DNA of 64,000 bases from Bacteroidia bacterium (GCA_030433355.1 JAUIMG010000003.1:1-64000), one strand, 5' to 3'; shown: positions 36,141-45,979, counted from the stretch's first letter. The notes: generated by a model from the sequence alone, not told the origin. Program-made: numbers and translations.

Positions 36141-39100
36141 CTATTGTTTAATTAGCTTTTTGTTAAACCTACCATTACCATCAATTATGGTAATGAAATA
36201 GATTCCTTTAGCATTACCACTTAAATCGAAAGTTTTAGTAAAGCTAGATCCAGAAGAAATTATTCTTTCTTCGAAGATTACTTTTCCACTAATATCTCTC
36301 ACAATTAACTGCGCATTTGCAGAAGTTAATTTAGAAGTAGTAATGGTAAACTGTCCATTTGTTGGGTTAGGAGCAATGTTAAAGCTTACCTCATTTGCTT
36401 TATTATCTTCTATACCAACAGATAATCTACATACAGTTATGTCAGAATATCTCATAGGGAATATTTGATAACCTGAAGTATAAGGAGAAGAATTGTCAAA
36501 TTGACCGCCTATTCCAAGCATTCCACAAATTGTATCCCCCACAACTAATGCATTATTTCCAACATTTAAACTATCATTAACATCGGTGTCCGAGTCTACT
36601 CTAATAGTTATAGTGTCAGTTCCATTGGTAGCATCCATATTATAAGAAGTACTTCCACTTGGATCAAGAAGAACAAAATCAGTACTTAATGATAACCACT
36701 TAGACTCAGTAGATTCGCTAAGAGTAGAAGTAGATATTGGAGCTGGAATAAAGGCATTTGTTTTAATGATTCTAATTGAATCCGGATTAATTTGAGTTAA
36801 TCCGTTGAATTGGCTAATAGTACCTATTATTTCTATAGAATCTCCTTCATTAACAGTGTAGCCACTTGTGCCACCGCCACTGAAAACATGAATTCCTTCA
36901 TGGCCTGTCATAGTTTGCTCAACCATAGTAAATTGAAGACCATTACCACCCCTTATATCTACTCCAATTACAGATCCTGAAGTCTTCATTAGTAAACCAA
37001 GAGAATCAGCAACACCAAGAGTATCTACAGTATTTATTACACTAATTGGATAGTAAGGAGGATTATTATAAATTTTGATATTATCAAATGCAAATCCTTC
37101 GTCAACAACAGATCCGTCAGAACCAAATGCTACTCTTAATTGAACACTTGACTGACCACCTAAGCCATCTAACGCATGTTCAGCTGTAAGCCATCCTAAA
37201 CTTCCTGGAGAGCCTGTCCAACCTTCTTGAGATGCCTCAAGAGAAGCTAAACCTGCAATCGTATTGTCATTGAACCAATTAAAAGGGTCTCCATCAGCAC
37301 CAACTTTTTGCCAAGTTGCACCACCATCAATGGATGATTGAAGTACAGCACCATCCCAAGAGTTTTCAGCATCCCACCAGATATCCATTTCAATATAAGG
37401 ATCACTAACATTCGTGAAATCAAAACAAGGACTATTAACAGCACCTGACTCATTAACCAAGTAAGGACCATCTAAATCTGTAACCCAAGCTTGTGTTCCA
37501 TCAGAAGCAGTATCAATGATAGCATTGATAGGAGCACCTAACTCAAAAGTTGTAAATCCGGTAGTTCTCCAACTAGCAGGACCGCTTTCAAAACTTTCGT
37601 TGTATGGGAAAGTATTGACAACAGCATTGTTAAATACAGAAGTTGAAGAGCTATCATTTGTAGAGTCTGCATCTCCAGTTAAAAGAGTGTAAGCATCAAT
37701 GATATAGTTACCTGCTGCAGATAAATTAGCCGTAGTAGCAAAAGTATAATTCATTGACATTCCAACTCCTAAAGTTCCAGTAACTGTTTCAGGAGTAATA
37801 GCAATACCATTTAAACTGTATCCAACATTAAAACCTGTCTGACTAGCAGCACCAAAATTGGTGATGGTCACTTCTACGGAGTCTCCTGCAGAAAGTCCGC
37901 ATCCTGAAACTGGTCTTACAATATCCGTAATACCAATATTGTCATTCGGAGCTTCTGTAAGGGATACATCATCAACAGCCATATCTCCAGTAAACGAAGA
38001 GCCTTTCTCACCAATGAAGTGAAGAATTACATCCTGTCCAGCATAACCTGTTAAGATATGAGATCCTAGCAACCAAGGATCAGAAGTTGCAGTCTGTTGC
38101 GGTCCAACGTAAGTAGCAACTGAATCCCATATACCTGCTGATTCTACCCAAACTTGCATTTCTCCCATAGTAGCACCGGCCATGTGGTACCAATAATCTA
38201 GTGATAATGTAGTTTGCGTAGAGTCTACTATTATAGAAGGAGAAGAAAGAGTATCTCTATCTCCTTGTGAACCTGATGAAGTTTCTAGATAAACGTATTT
38301 ACCAATAGAGGTTCCTAAAGTATGATCTACATCAGGACCTGTTCCTGTAGAGCCCGTTCCCCCATTATCTATAGTCCAATCTGGGTCTGAAGCATTTCTA
38401 TTATTCCAATCATTTTGATTGGATCTACCATTATTAAAACTCTCAAAGTCTTGAGCAAATGGAACAATATATACTTCGTAAATATTTACATTGTCAAAAG
38501 CAAAACCTTCATAAACAACACTTCCATCAGAACCAAAAGCAATTCTTAGTTGAACGCTCGATAGGCCACCTAAACCATCTAAGGCATGAGTAGCAGTAAC
38601 CCACCCAAGGCTTCCAGGTGAACCGGTCCAACCTTCTTGAGAAGGTTCTAAACTAGCTAATCCGCTAATGGTGTTATCGTTGAACCAATTCATAGGATCT
38701 CCATTTGCTCCAACTTTTTGCCATGTTGCTCCACCATCTATCGAAGACTGAAGAACTGCACCATCCCAAGAGTTTTCAGAATCCCACCATATATCAAGAG
38801 ATATGTGAGGATTTGAAATATTCGTGAAATCAAAACAAGGACTGCTAACAGCACCTGACTCATTAACCAAGTAAGGGCCATCTAAATCAGTAACCCAAGC
38901 TTGAGTTCCATCAGATGCGGTATCGATAATTGTATTGATAGGAGCACCCAATTCAAATGTTGTAAATCCTGTAGTTCTCCAATTAGCAGGGCCACTTTCA
39001 AAGCTTTCCGAATAAGGGAAACTGCTAATGATTGGGTTATTAAATACTGATGTAGATGAACTATCGTTTGTTGAGTCAGAATCTCCTGTTAAAAGGCTAT

Positions 39101-41438
39101 ATGCGTCGATAATATAATTTCCTGCTCCAGATAAATTAGCTGTTGTAGCGAATGTATAATTCATCGACATACCAACTCCTAATGTTCCTGTAACTGTCTC
39201 CGGTGTTATAGCAATTCCATTAACACTGTAACCAACATCAAAGCTAGTTTGTGCCGCTGCACCAAAATTAGTTATAACTATTTCTACAGTATCTGCAGAA
39301 GAAAGACCACAACCAGAAGTTGGTCTTAAAATATTTGTTACACCAATATTATTAGGTGAAGCTTCTGTAAGTGAAACGTCATCTACAGCCATATCTCCTG
39401 TAAAAGAAGATCCTTTTTCTCCAATAAAATGAATGGTAACACTTTGACCTGCGTATCCAGTTAGAATATGGGATCCTTGAAGCCAAGGAGAAGAGGTTGC
39501 AGCATGTTGTGGTCCTACATAAGTTGTAATTGAATCCCAAATACCTGCAGATTCCACATAAACCTGCATTTGTCCCATAGTGGCTCCAGCCATGTGATAC
39601 CAATAATCTAATGATAAAAATGCTTGGGAAGCTCCAACTAAAATGGAAGGAGAAGATAATGTATCTCTTGCACCCAAAGTTCCACCTGACGTTTCTAAGT
39701 AGATATATCTACCTAAGGTTGTACCTAAGGTATGATCTACGTCTGGACCTGTTCCAGTAGATCCTGTGCCACCATTATCTGCAGTCCAGTCTGGATCAGC
39801 AGCATTTACATTGTTCCATCCATTCTGATTTGCTCTGCCATTTGCAAAACCTTCAAAATCTTCAACAAATGGGACACCGTTTAAAGTATTGAATGTAAAA
39901 GGACCTGTGAAACCACTAGAATCCGCTGGGCCACAAATTGCTCTAACATAAAAGTCATAAGCTGTACTTGCAGTTAAGCCTGTTAAAGTATCAGGGTTGG
40001 TAGTTGTGAGAATAGAAGTTCCTGAGCCCAATGGAAAACCTGATAAACCATATTGAATTTCCCAATTAGTGGCAGTGCCTGTTTCTATCCAAGATAAATC
40101 TGCGCTGCTCAAGGTAAGATTAGTAGCTGCTAATGTAGTAGGAGCAGTACAACTTAAACAAGAACTAACTTCAATTAAATCTAAAGCTATATCACCAGCA
40201 AAACTTCCATTTGTAACATATTCAAACTGAATATAGATAATTTGCCCTACATAAGCATCTAAATTAATTCCAACATTCACAAATGGATCAGCCTGAGCTG
40301 TCTGAATTGCACCCGTAGAAGAAAAAAGATTTGTAAATGGACCAGTTGCAGAAGTTCCTACTCCTACATTTAAGGTTCCTATATTACCTCCAATAGCATG
40401 AAGCCAAAAAGATAATTCAGCAAAATCATTTCCTCCGCTTAAGTCAATTGCAGGAGAAATAAAGGGAACAAGTGTTCCTACACCGGAGCCTGAAGTCTCA
40501 ACATACACATACTGGGAACCACTATGAGCACCATTGGGACCTGTTCCTGCAGAACCAGTTCCACCGGTTCTGTAATTCCAGTTATTTAAAGTTGTTCCAG
40601 TACCAATATTTCCTGTCCATCCATTTAGTGATTCCAAATCATCACTCAATATAATTCCCGAGTTTCCGGTAATACAAGTGAATCCTTGAGGAGCTTGAAA
40701 AGCAGTTGTAAAAGTAGAATTCACCCAACCACTAGTGTCTCCTGGTCCACAAATTGCTCTAACATTCCAACCATAAACAGTGGCTGGTAAAAGACCTGAA
40801 ACAGATAAAAATGTATCTGTTAAAACTATTGTTGAATTTGCTCCATTTCCTGAGATAAATCCAGCTGTATCCCATTCAACTTCCCAGCTAGTTGCAGTGC
40901 CACTTTCAATCCAATTTAAGAAAGCCGTGGTTGATGTTAAAGAATCTGCCGAAAGTCCACTTGGTGGTAAACAAGCGGGAGGTGCAACATAAGTAACCGT
41001 AAAAGAAATTGTGTCTTCAATTTCATTTCCTGCATATGCAGCACCACAATGAGCAAAGGCAATATTGAAATTATTGGTGCCTAAAGTTCCAATGTTTGCG
41101 CCAAAAGAATAGCCAATTGACCAAACAGAACCATCAAGACCATCCCCAAAGTCATCCATTGCTTCTAACTTATAGGTATCACCCGTATCAAGACAGAAAA
41201 TAATAGTTTCTAAACCAGTACTTGCTGTGTAAGCTCCAAAACAAGCTGAATCTACGGTAGTATTGGTTGTTGTATTGATTAATTTCCATCCATCTTCATC
41301 AGGGAATAAGTCAGAACTAAAATCAATTGTTAAAGTCACCGATGACTGATTAGTTGCACATTGTGCAAAGGAATTTTGATATTGAAATAGAGAGAAAAGC
41401 ATTATAGCAAATGCCATAAAAACGTTTGTTTTCTTCAT
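36141..41438 (-). CDS. Giant T9SS cargo protein with fibronectin type III and MAM/jelly-roll-like domains, internally duplicated
   Basis: A 1765-residue secreted protein with a signal peptide ending FAQC near residue 26. In order: an N-terminal beta domain (27-150), a fibronectin type III domain (about 155-245), a MAM/choice-of-anchor-like jelly roll (255-428), a second fibronectin type III domain (430-515), then two copies of a 470-residue unit (about 520-990 and 990-1460). Each unit has a jelly-roll (DFEGFANGRANQNGWNN...), a CARDB-like Ig fold (GVTNILRPTSGCGLSSAD) and another jelly-roll (ESGPANWRTTGFTTFE). An OB-fold-like region (1470-1670) and a T9SS type A tail follow (IAPNPTNGQF, GIYFITI). 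No catalytic motif is visible. It is probably a surface adhesin or matrix protein. Confidence 0.88.
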   Translation of the reverse strand: MKKTNVFMAFAIMLFSLFQYQNSFAQCATNQSSVTLTIDFSSDLFPDEDGWKLINTTTNTTVDSACFGAYTASTGLETIIFCLDTGDTYKLEAMDDFGDGLDGSVWSIGYSFGANIGTLGTNNFNIAFAHCGAAYAGNEIEDTISFTVTYVAPPACLPPSGLSADSLTSTTAFLNWIESGTATSWEVEWDTAGFISGNGANSTIVLTDTFLSVSGLLPATVYGWNVRAICGPGDTSGWVNSTFTTAFQAPQGFTCITGNSGIILSDDLESLNGWTGNIGTGTTLNNWNYRTGGTGSAGTGPNGAHSGSQYVYVETSGSGVGTLVPFISPAIDLSGGNDFAELSFWLHAIGGNIGTLNVGVGTSATGPFTNLFSSTGAIQTAQADPFVNVGINLDAYVGQIIYIQFEYVTNGSFAGDIALDLIEVSSCLSCTAPTTLAATNLTLSSADLSWIETGTATNWEIQYGLSGFPLGSGTSILTTTNPDTLTGLTASTAYDFYVRAICGPADSSGFTGPFTFNTLNGVPFVEDFEGFANGRANQNGWNNVNAADPDWTADNGGTGSTGTGPDVDHTLGTTLGRYIYLETSGGTLGARDTLSSPSILVGASQAFLSLDYWYHMAGATMGQMQVYVESAGIWDSITTYVGPQHAATSSPWLQGSHILTGYAGQSVTIHFIGEKGSSFTGDMAVDDVSLTEASPNNIGVTNILRPTSGCGLSSADTVEIVITNFGAAAQTSFDVGYSVNGIAITPETVTGTLGVGMSMNYTFATTANLSGAGNYIIDAYSLLTGDSDSTNDSSSTSVFNNPIISSFPYSESFESGPANWRTTGFTTFELGAPINTIIDTASDGTQAWVTDLDGPYLVNESGAVSSPCFDFTNISNPHISLDIWWDSENSWDGAVLQSSIDGGATWQKVGANGDPMNWFNDNTISGLASLEPSQEGWTGSPGSLGWVTATHALDGLGGLSSVQLRIAFGSDGSVVYEGFAFDNVNIYEVYIVPFAQDFESFNNGRSNQNDWNNRNASDPDWTIDNGGTGSTGTGPDVDHTLGTSIGKYVYLETSSGSQGDRDTLSSPSIIVDSTQTTLSLDYWYHMAGATMGEMQVWVESAGIWDSVATYVGPQQTATSDPWLLGSHILTGYAGQDVILHFIGEKGSSFTGDMAVDDVSLTEAPNDNIGITDIVRPVSGCGLSAGDSVEVTITNFGAASQTGFNVGYSLNGIAITPETVTGTLGVGMSMNYTFATTANLSAAGNYIIDAYTLLTGDADSTNDSSSTSVFNNAVVNTFPYNESFESGPASWRTTGFTTFELGAPINAIIDTASDGTQAWVTDLDGPYLVNESGAVNSPCFDFTNVSDPYIEMDIWWDAENSWDGAVLQSSIDGGATWQKVGADGDPFNWFNDNTIAGLASLEASQEGWTGSPGSLGWLTAEHALDGLGGQSSVQLRVAFGSDGSVVDEGFAFDNIKIYNNPPYYPISVINTVDTLGVADSLGLLMKTSGSVIGVDIRGGNGLQFTMVEQTMTGHEGIHVFSGGGTSGYTVNEGDSIEIIGTISQFNGLTQINPDSIRIIKTNAFIPAPISTSTLSESTESKWLSLSTDFVLLDPSGSTSYNMDATNGTDTITIRVDSDTDVNDSLNVGNNALVVGDTICGMLGIGGQFDNSSPYTSGYQIFPMRYSDITVCRLSVGIEDNKANEVSFNIAPNPTNGQFTITTSKLTSANAQLIVRDISGKVIFEERIISSGSSFTKTFDLSGNAKGIYFITIIDGNGRFNKKLIKQ
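37065..39876 (-). repeat. Internal tandem duplication, two ~1.4-kb copies
   Basis: Copy A is at about 38470-39876 and copy B at about 37065-38466 on the minus strand. Long protein segments are identical between them (for example PETVTGTLGVGMSMNYTFAT) while the DNA differs at many silent positions. The event is therefore real and not very recent, and is not an assembly echo. Confidence 0.88.
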
Positions 41439-41614
41439 AATAAATAGTTTTTGGTTAGACTAATTTTTAATTAAGCGATTCTAAAGCTAGGATTATTTTT
41501 TTGTTAATTCTTGTTAAGGAGTAAAATTTTAGTGTTTCGTCTTAAATTTTCGCCATTTAATAGAAAATTAATATATGTTTATATCTTTATGAATTCAATT
41601 CAATGACTAACTAA

Positions 41615-43897
41615 ATGAATTCTCTAAGATTAAAACTTTACAAATCCATTAGCATTCTTTTAATTGGATTTTTAAGTATTCAGAATATTTCTGCCCAAAA
41701 TCAAAATGAAGAAAATTTAATAGGAGAAAAAATAGAGCATTCTACTGCTAATGATAATCATTCAGAAGAAGAGCATCATACCAATACAGCTCCCTTATTC
41801 TTTATTATATTGGCAATGATTATTGGTGTTGCTACCCGGCATTTTCTTAAAAAAACACCATTCCCCTTTACTGTTTTATTGCTAATCATAGGTCTAGGGC
41901 TTGGAGTTTTAAATAGGTTAGGAATATTTGATGGATTATCCATTGGTAGTTTTCATATTCAGCTAAGTAGTCTAAGTGATTCCATTGAATTTGCAGCGCA
42001 TATAGATCCTCACTTGCTGTTATTTATTTTTCTGCCCATTTTAATTTTTGAAGCTTCTTATGCTATGGATCTACATACCTTCAAGAAAACTTCTACTAAT
42101 GCCATAATTTTAGCTGTTCCAGGAATTTTAATAGCATTAGGCCTAACCGGCGCAACAGCAATGGGCTTAAAGTATTTTGATATTGGCTTACAGAATTGGA
42201 CTTGGCCATTAGCATTAATGTTTGGCGCAATAGTAAGTGCAACTGACCCTGTAGCTGTTGTTGCATTGTTAAAGGATTTAGGTGCAAGTAAAAAACTAGG
42301 GACTTTAATTGAAGGAGAGTCTTTATTGAATGATGGAACTGCCATCGTTCTTTTTATGGTATTCTTTCTTGGAATTACAGGAGAAGCAACCGGTGGTAGT
42401 CCTATTTTAGAATTTATTAGAGTTGCATTTGGAGGTTTATTAGTTGGTGGGCTTTTTGGTTACATAGTTATTTATTGGGTTAAAAATGTTTTTAATGATG
42501 CTCTTGTTGAGACTAGCTTGGTAATTGCAGCTGCTTATCTAACCTTCTATGTTGCAGAACATACTTTACATGTCTCTGGAGTTTTAGGCTTGGTTGCATT
42601 AGGACTTATTATAGGAGGTGTTGGTCGTTCTAGAATTAGCCCTCAAGTGGAGCACTTTATGCACGAATTTTGGGAATTGGCAGGCTTTATTGCCAATTGT
42701 TTGATTTTTTTAATTGTAGGAATCGTTGTAGCAGAAAGAAGCGTGTTTAACCCTAACGATTTTTTACTTCTAGCTATATTTTATATTGGGATACATGTGG
42801 TAAGAGCAATAGTTATTGCAATGTTTTACCCCATTATGAAAAAGTCTGGTTACGGTTTACCAAAAAGAGACGCAATTATAGTTTGGTATGGAGCTTTAAG
42901 AGGTGCTATAGGACTGGCATTAGCATTAATTGTTGCTGGAGTAGATGATCATTATATTTCTAAAGAAATAAAAGACCAATTTTTATTTTTTACAGCTGGA
43001 ATTGTAACTCTTACCTTACTAATCAATGCATCAACTATTAAGTATTTGGTTAGCTATTTAGGCTTAACAAAAATATCTCCTGCTAAGGCTCTAATGCTTA
43101 CTAATGCAAGACAATATCTGCACGAAAACACTTTTAATCAAGTGGAAAAATTAAAAGTCGATCGCTTTATTAAGAAATCAGATTGGAGTCAAGTTCTTGA
43201 TTTCTTGCCCGATAAGTCTATGCAGAATAAGGTGCATGGTGTAGATAATCATGAGGCAATTGCAGAGCTTAGAAAGCGCTTTTTAGAAGCAGAAAAGAGC
43301 AGTTACTGGCATCAATTCAAAGATGGTTTGTTAGGGCCAACAGGAGTTAGAATTTTAAGTGATAATATCAGTCATCTCCTTGATGAAGGAGGTTTGGTAC
43401 CGCTTTCTGAAAGAAAAGATTTGGAAGAAAGTTGGGAAATTCCTGCAACGTTAAGCAAGATGAGTAAATGGCCCATATTAGGTAAGTTAGCGAAGGATTG
43501 GTACTTAGACCGCATGATGTTAAGTTATGATTGTGCAGTTAGTTTTATTATGGCTCAAGAGGAAGCTCTTCGATTATTAGAGAGTTTGTCTATTAGTGGT
43601 AAGGAAGACAAAGATGCAATTGCTTTGATAGAAAGTGAAATAAATGAAAATAGAATTGAAGGTCAAACTTTTATTAGAAATTTGAGAAAGAATTATCCTG
43701 GTGTCTATAAAGCAGTTTCAACTACTCAAGCTGTTAGGTCTTTATTGAACTACGAGGCAAAAACTATTGAAAGACTACAGAAAAGAGGAAGGATTGATAG
43801 TGGAGAAGCAGCAAGAATGATGAAGTCAATAGAAGATAGACATAAAATTTTGCAAAAAAATCCGCCATCAATAGATTTAGAAGAGATGCCCAATTAA
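41615..43897 (+). CDS. CPA1-type Na+(K+)/H+ antiporter with long C-terminal cytoplasmic domain
   Basis: A 760-residue inner-membrane antiporter. A signal-like N-terminus (ILLIGFLSIQNISAQ) is followed by a His/Glu-rich segment (NDNHSEEEHHTN) and 12-13 membrane segments (about 60-480). CPA1 hallmarks are FLPILIFEASY, the ion-binding SATDPVAVVALL (D211) and EGESLLNDGTAIVLF. The last 280 residues are soluble and helical, as in SOS1/NHE-like and NhaP2-type proteins where the tail regulates activity. An extracytoplasmic His-rich N-terminus is unusual. The gene ends exactly where the converging K+ channel gene ends, with no intervening base. Confidence 0.92.
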   Translation: MNSLRLKLYKSISILLIGFLSIQNISAQNQNEENLIGEKIEHSTANDNHSEEEHHTNTAPLFFIILAMIIGVATRHFLKKTPFPFTVLLLIIGLGLGVLNRLGIFDGLSIGSFHIQLSSLSDSIEFAAHIDPHLLLFIFLPILIFEASYAMDLHTFKKTSTNAIILAVPGILIALGLTGATAMGLKYFDIGLQNWTWPLALMFGAIVSATDPVAVVALLKDLGASKKLGTLIEGESLLNDGTAIVLFMVFFLGITGEATGGSPILEFIRVAFGGLLVGGLFGYIVIYWVKNVFNDALVETSLVIAAAYLTFYVAEHTLHVSGVLGLVALGLIIGGVGRSRISPQVEHFMHEFWELAGFIANCLIFLIVGIVVAERSVFNPNDFLLLAIFYIGIHVVRAIVIAMFYPIMKKSGYGLPKRDAIIVWYGALRGAIGLALALIVAGVDDHYISKEIKDQFLFFTAGIVTLTLLINASTIKYLVSYLGLTKISPAKALMLTNARQYLHENTFNQVEKLKVDRFIKKSDWSQVLDFLPDKSMQNKVHGVDNHEAIAELRKRFLEAEKSSYWHQFKDGLLGPTGVRILSDNISHLLDEGGLVPLSERKDLEESWEIPATLSKMSKWPILGKLAKDWYLDRMMLSYDCAVSFIMAQEEALRLLESLSISGKEDKDAIALIESEINENRIEGQTFIRNLRKNYPGVYKAVSTTQAVRSLLNYEAKTIERLQKRGRIDSGEAARMMKSIEDRHKILQKNPPSIDLEEMPN

Positions 43898-45568
43898 CTA
43901 TCTTAATATTTTTCTTACAAAAGCTACAGTGAAGTAAGACATTAAGAATACTCCAGCCCAACCTTCTATTGCAGAAACCCAACGAGCATGGCCGGAAGGG
44001 TAAAAATCACCATAACCTATAGTGAAAAATGTGATGGCGCTATGGTAAAAGGATTTTCCTATTAATGTTAAACTATCGGGGTCTCCTATAGAAGAATAGA
44101 TGCCTGAGCCAGGAATTTTAGAAATGGTCATGTAGATTAATGCAAAAAAGCTTAAAACTACTAGCATAGTTGTGAAAACTCTAAGAGGTGCGGTTGCAAA
44201 TAAGCCTGCTTTATCAAATACAAGCCATTGAAAACCATACAATACATGTCCCTTTAAAGAGGTAAACTTTCCTTTAGATTTGGATTTTTTTAATTTTGAT
44301 TTCATCTCAAACCTTTTAAAGGCAACATAAGCTTTATCTTCAGAACTATATTTACCATTGGAGTTGAAGCTTTCTTTTAATAAATTAAATTGTTCAGCTT
44401 TACTATGATCAGAACTCATTTTCTGAGAAGAGATTAAATCGTAAACCTTATTCTCATCCCAAGAAATAAAGATTTTCCCCATGTTTTTTATGCCATCAAT
44501 CTTTAAGGTGTTTAAATTCACAAAGAATTCTCCTGATTGAAAATCCAGAATATCTTTTATTATTGAAAAAGAAAGATCTATTAATTCGCCTTTAGCAACT
44601 TTAAAATTGCAATGCCCATGAAGCCTAGAGTCCGTAATAGAGAGTGTTTTAAACTTTGAAGCTTTAAAGGATAAATAACCTCCATTGGAGATTACACCAT
44701 CAAAAAATACTTCATTTTCTCCAAAATCAATTGATTCGAAGGTGTTAAATCCTGTTCCAAAGAAAGAATATCTAAAACTTACTTTACCCTCTTCGAAAAT
44801 AGATTCGTTAAAGCTAATATTTCCATTTCCAAAGTTCACTCTTCTAAACTCTACTTTACCTTTGCCAAATTCTACTTTTCGGAAGTCTATATGTTCTCCA
44901 TCAAATACTGCTTTATCAAATGAAATATTGCCAACTGCAAATCTTGCATATTGGAAATTGCAATTGCTTTTTCTGAAATCGGCTTGTCTAAAAGATACAT
45001 TTCCATCGCCAAAGTTGGTGTTGACAAAAAGAATATCCTCACAATCAAAAATGCAGGTAGAAAAACGCATATCGCCTTTATCAAACTCTGCAAATCGAAA
45101 GCTTAACTCCTCTAAATGAAATTCTGCTCTATTAAAATTTAAGCTTGATTCACATCTACTATGTCCAAAATTTGCCTTGCCTTGATTAAATATGGCGTAT
45201 GAAAAATTTCCTGGTTTGCCTTTAAATGCTGTGTAAGAAAAATCAGTTCCATAAATGCTTTCGAAGAATGCATTTTGCGCAGATACGGAGATTAAAACAA
45301 TTTCCTTATTTTCAGGAATTCCAAACTTTTTTCTATAGTCCGAAATAGAAAAATCTTTAACATAACAGTTATCCAGATTTAAATCTTCTCCATTTTTTAT
45401 TCTTTCATAGATTTCTCCTTTGTCGGGAGCTCCTAATTTTCTGCTGCTTAATTTGTAGTTATTACTCCACTTTTCTAAAATGGCATGTCTAGAAAAACGT
45501 TTGCCATCAATTAACTCAATAGGGGAGTCTACAACTTTTACGGTGTATGATATTTTCTTTCTACTCAT
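43898..45568 (-). CDS. Potassium-channel pore fused to a 12-residue-repeat beta-helix domain
   Basis: A 556-residue protein with two distinct parts. Residues about 95-330 contain a repeat of roughly 12 residues with pattern x-hydrophobic-x-F-x-x-hydrophobic-x-F-x-x-G (NISFDKAVFDGE, HIDFRKVEFGKG, KVEFRRVNFGNG, NISFNESIFEEG). This resembles pentapeptide-repeat beta-helices but has a longer period. After a helical linker with a basic KSKLKKSKSKGK stretch come two membrane helices (about 455-475 and 530-550) and a pore loop with the selectivity filter TIGYGD (516-521), i.e. a two-TM K+ channel. The soluble domain may gate or locate the channel; this is inference. The stop codon abuts the stop of the converging CPA1 antiporter gene. 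Confidence 0.85.
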   Translation of the reverse strand: MSRKKISYTVKVVDSPIELIDGKRFSRHAILEKWSNNYKLSSRKLGAPDKGEIYERIKNGEDLNLDNCYVKDFSISDYRKKFGIPENKEIVLISVSAQNAFFESIYGTDFSYTAFKGKPGNFSYAIFNQGKANFGHSRCESSLNFNRAEFHLEELSFRFAEFDKGDMRFSTCIFDCEDILFVNTNFGDGNVSFRQADFRKSNCNFQYARFAVGNISFDKAVFDGEHIDFRKVEFGKGKVEFRRVNFGNGNISFNESIFEEGKVSFRYSFFGTGFNTFESIDFGENEVFFDGVISNGGYLSFKASKFKTLSITDSRLHGHCNFKVAKGELIDLSFSIIKDILDFQSGEFFVNLNTLKIDGIKNMGKIFISWDENKVYDLISSQKMSSDHSKAEQFNLLKESFNSNGKYSSEDKAYVAFKRFEMKSKLKKSKSKGKFTSLKGHVLYGFQWLVFDKAGLFATAPLRVFTTMLVVLSFFALIYMTISKIPGSGIYSSIGDPDSLTLIGKSFYHSAITFFTIGYGDFYPSGHARWVSAIEGWAGVFLMSYFTVAFVRKILR

Positions 45569-45648
45569 TTTTAGGAAAGAGAAATATACCTAAAACTACT
45601 TAAGAAACCAATATGTTACTTTTAGTGAGATTGAGCTTCTAATTAAAG

Positions 45649-45723
45649 TGAGGCATACTGGATTCGAACCAGTGACCCCTACCCTGTCAAGGTAGTGCTC
45701 TGAACCAACTGAGCTAATGCCTC
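45649..45723 (-). tRNA. tRNA-Val(GAC)
   Basis: A complete cloverleaf on the minus strand. The acceptor GAGGCAT pairs with ATGCCTC, the D arm is GCTC...GAGC, the anticodon arm CTACC-TTGACAG-GGTAG has anticodon GAC, and the T arm is ACTGG-TTCGAAT-CCAGT; the discriminator is A and no CCA is encoded. Its 5' end is copied into the two 65-bp repeats that lie directly upstream. Confidence 0.93.
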
Positions 45724-45853
45724 ATTTTTCTCAAGGCATTAGCGAAGTGCCTGTCCCGCCTGTAGAACAAGCGGGAAGCTAATGCCTCATTTTTCTCAAG
45801 GCATTAGCGAAGTGCCTGTCCCGCCTTTAGAACAAGCGGGAAGCTAATGCCTC
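45724..45853. repeat. Two tandem 65-bp palindromic repeats derived from the tRNA-Val(GAC) 5' half
   Basis: The units are 45724-45788 and 45789-45853 and differ at one base. On the minus strand each starts GAGGCATTAGC, exactly the tRNA-Val acceptor strand and start of the D stem. A hairpin with stem TCCCGC/GCGGGA then sits where the D arm would be, followed by CAGGCACT, close to the tRNA's CAGAGCACT, and then GCTAATGCCTTGAG. The last part pairs with the first 10 bases (AGGCATTAGC/GCTAATGCCT), so each unit folds into nested hairpins. The repeats lie immediately upstream of the intact tRNA gene. Confidence 0.9.
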
Positions 45854-45874
45854 ATTTTCGAATACTAAATATAT

Positions 45875-45903
45875 AAAAAAAGCCACGCTTTAAGCGCGGC
45901 TTT
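45875..45903 (-). terminator. Terminator after tRNA-Val(TAC)
   Basis: On the minus strand AAAGCCGCGCTT pairs with AAGCGTGGCTTT (one mismatch) and a T run follows. It lies 2 bases beyond the tRNA-Val(TAC) 3' end. Confidence 0.8.
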
Positions 45904-45904
45904 G

Positions 45905-45979
45905 TGGGCGATGAGAGATTCGAACTCCCGACCCCCTCGGTGTAAACGAGGTGCTCTGAACCAACTGAGCTAATCGCCC
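45905..45979 (-). tRNA. tRNA-Val(TAC)
   Basis: A complete cloverleaf on the minus strand. The acceptor GGGCGAT pairs with ATCGCCC, the D arm is GCTC...GAGC, the anticodon arm CCTCG-TTTACAC-CGAGG has anticodon TAC, the T arm is present with TTCGAAT, and the discriminator is A. It is the upstream member of a two-gene tRNA-Val cluster. Confidence 0.93.

Noticed and set aside
44685-45119. 144-residue repetitive ORF on the plus strand
   Set aside because: It is the antisense of the 12-residue repeats in the K+ channel fusion, so the repeat pattern is inherited and not evidence for a gene.
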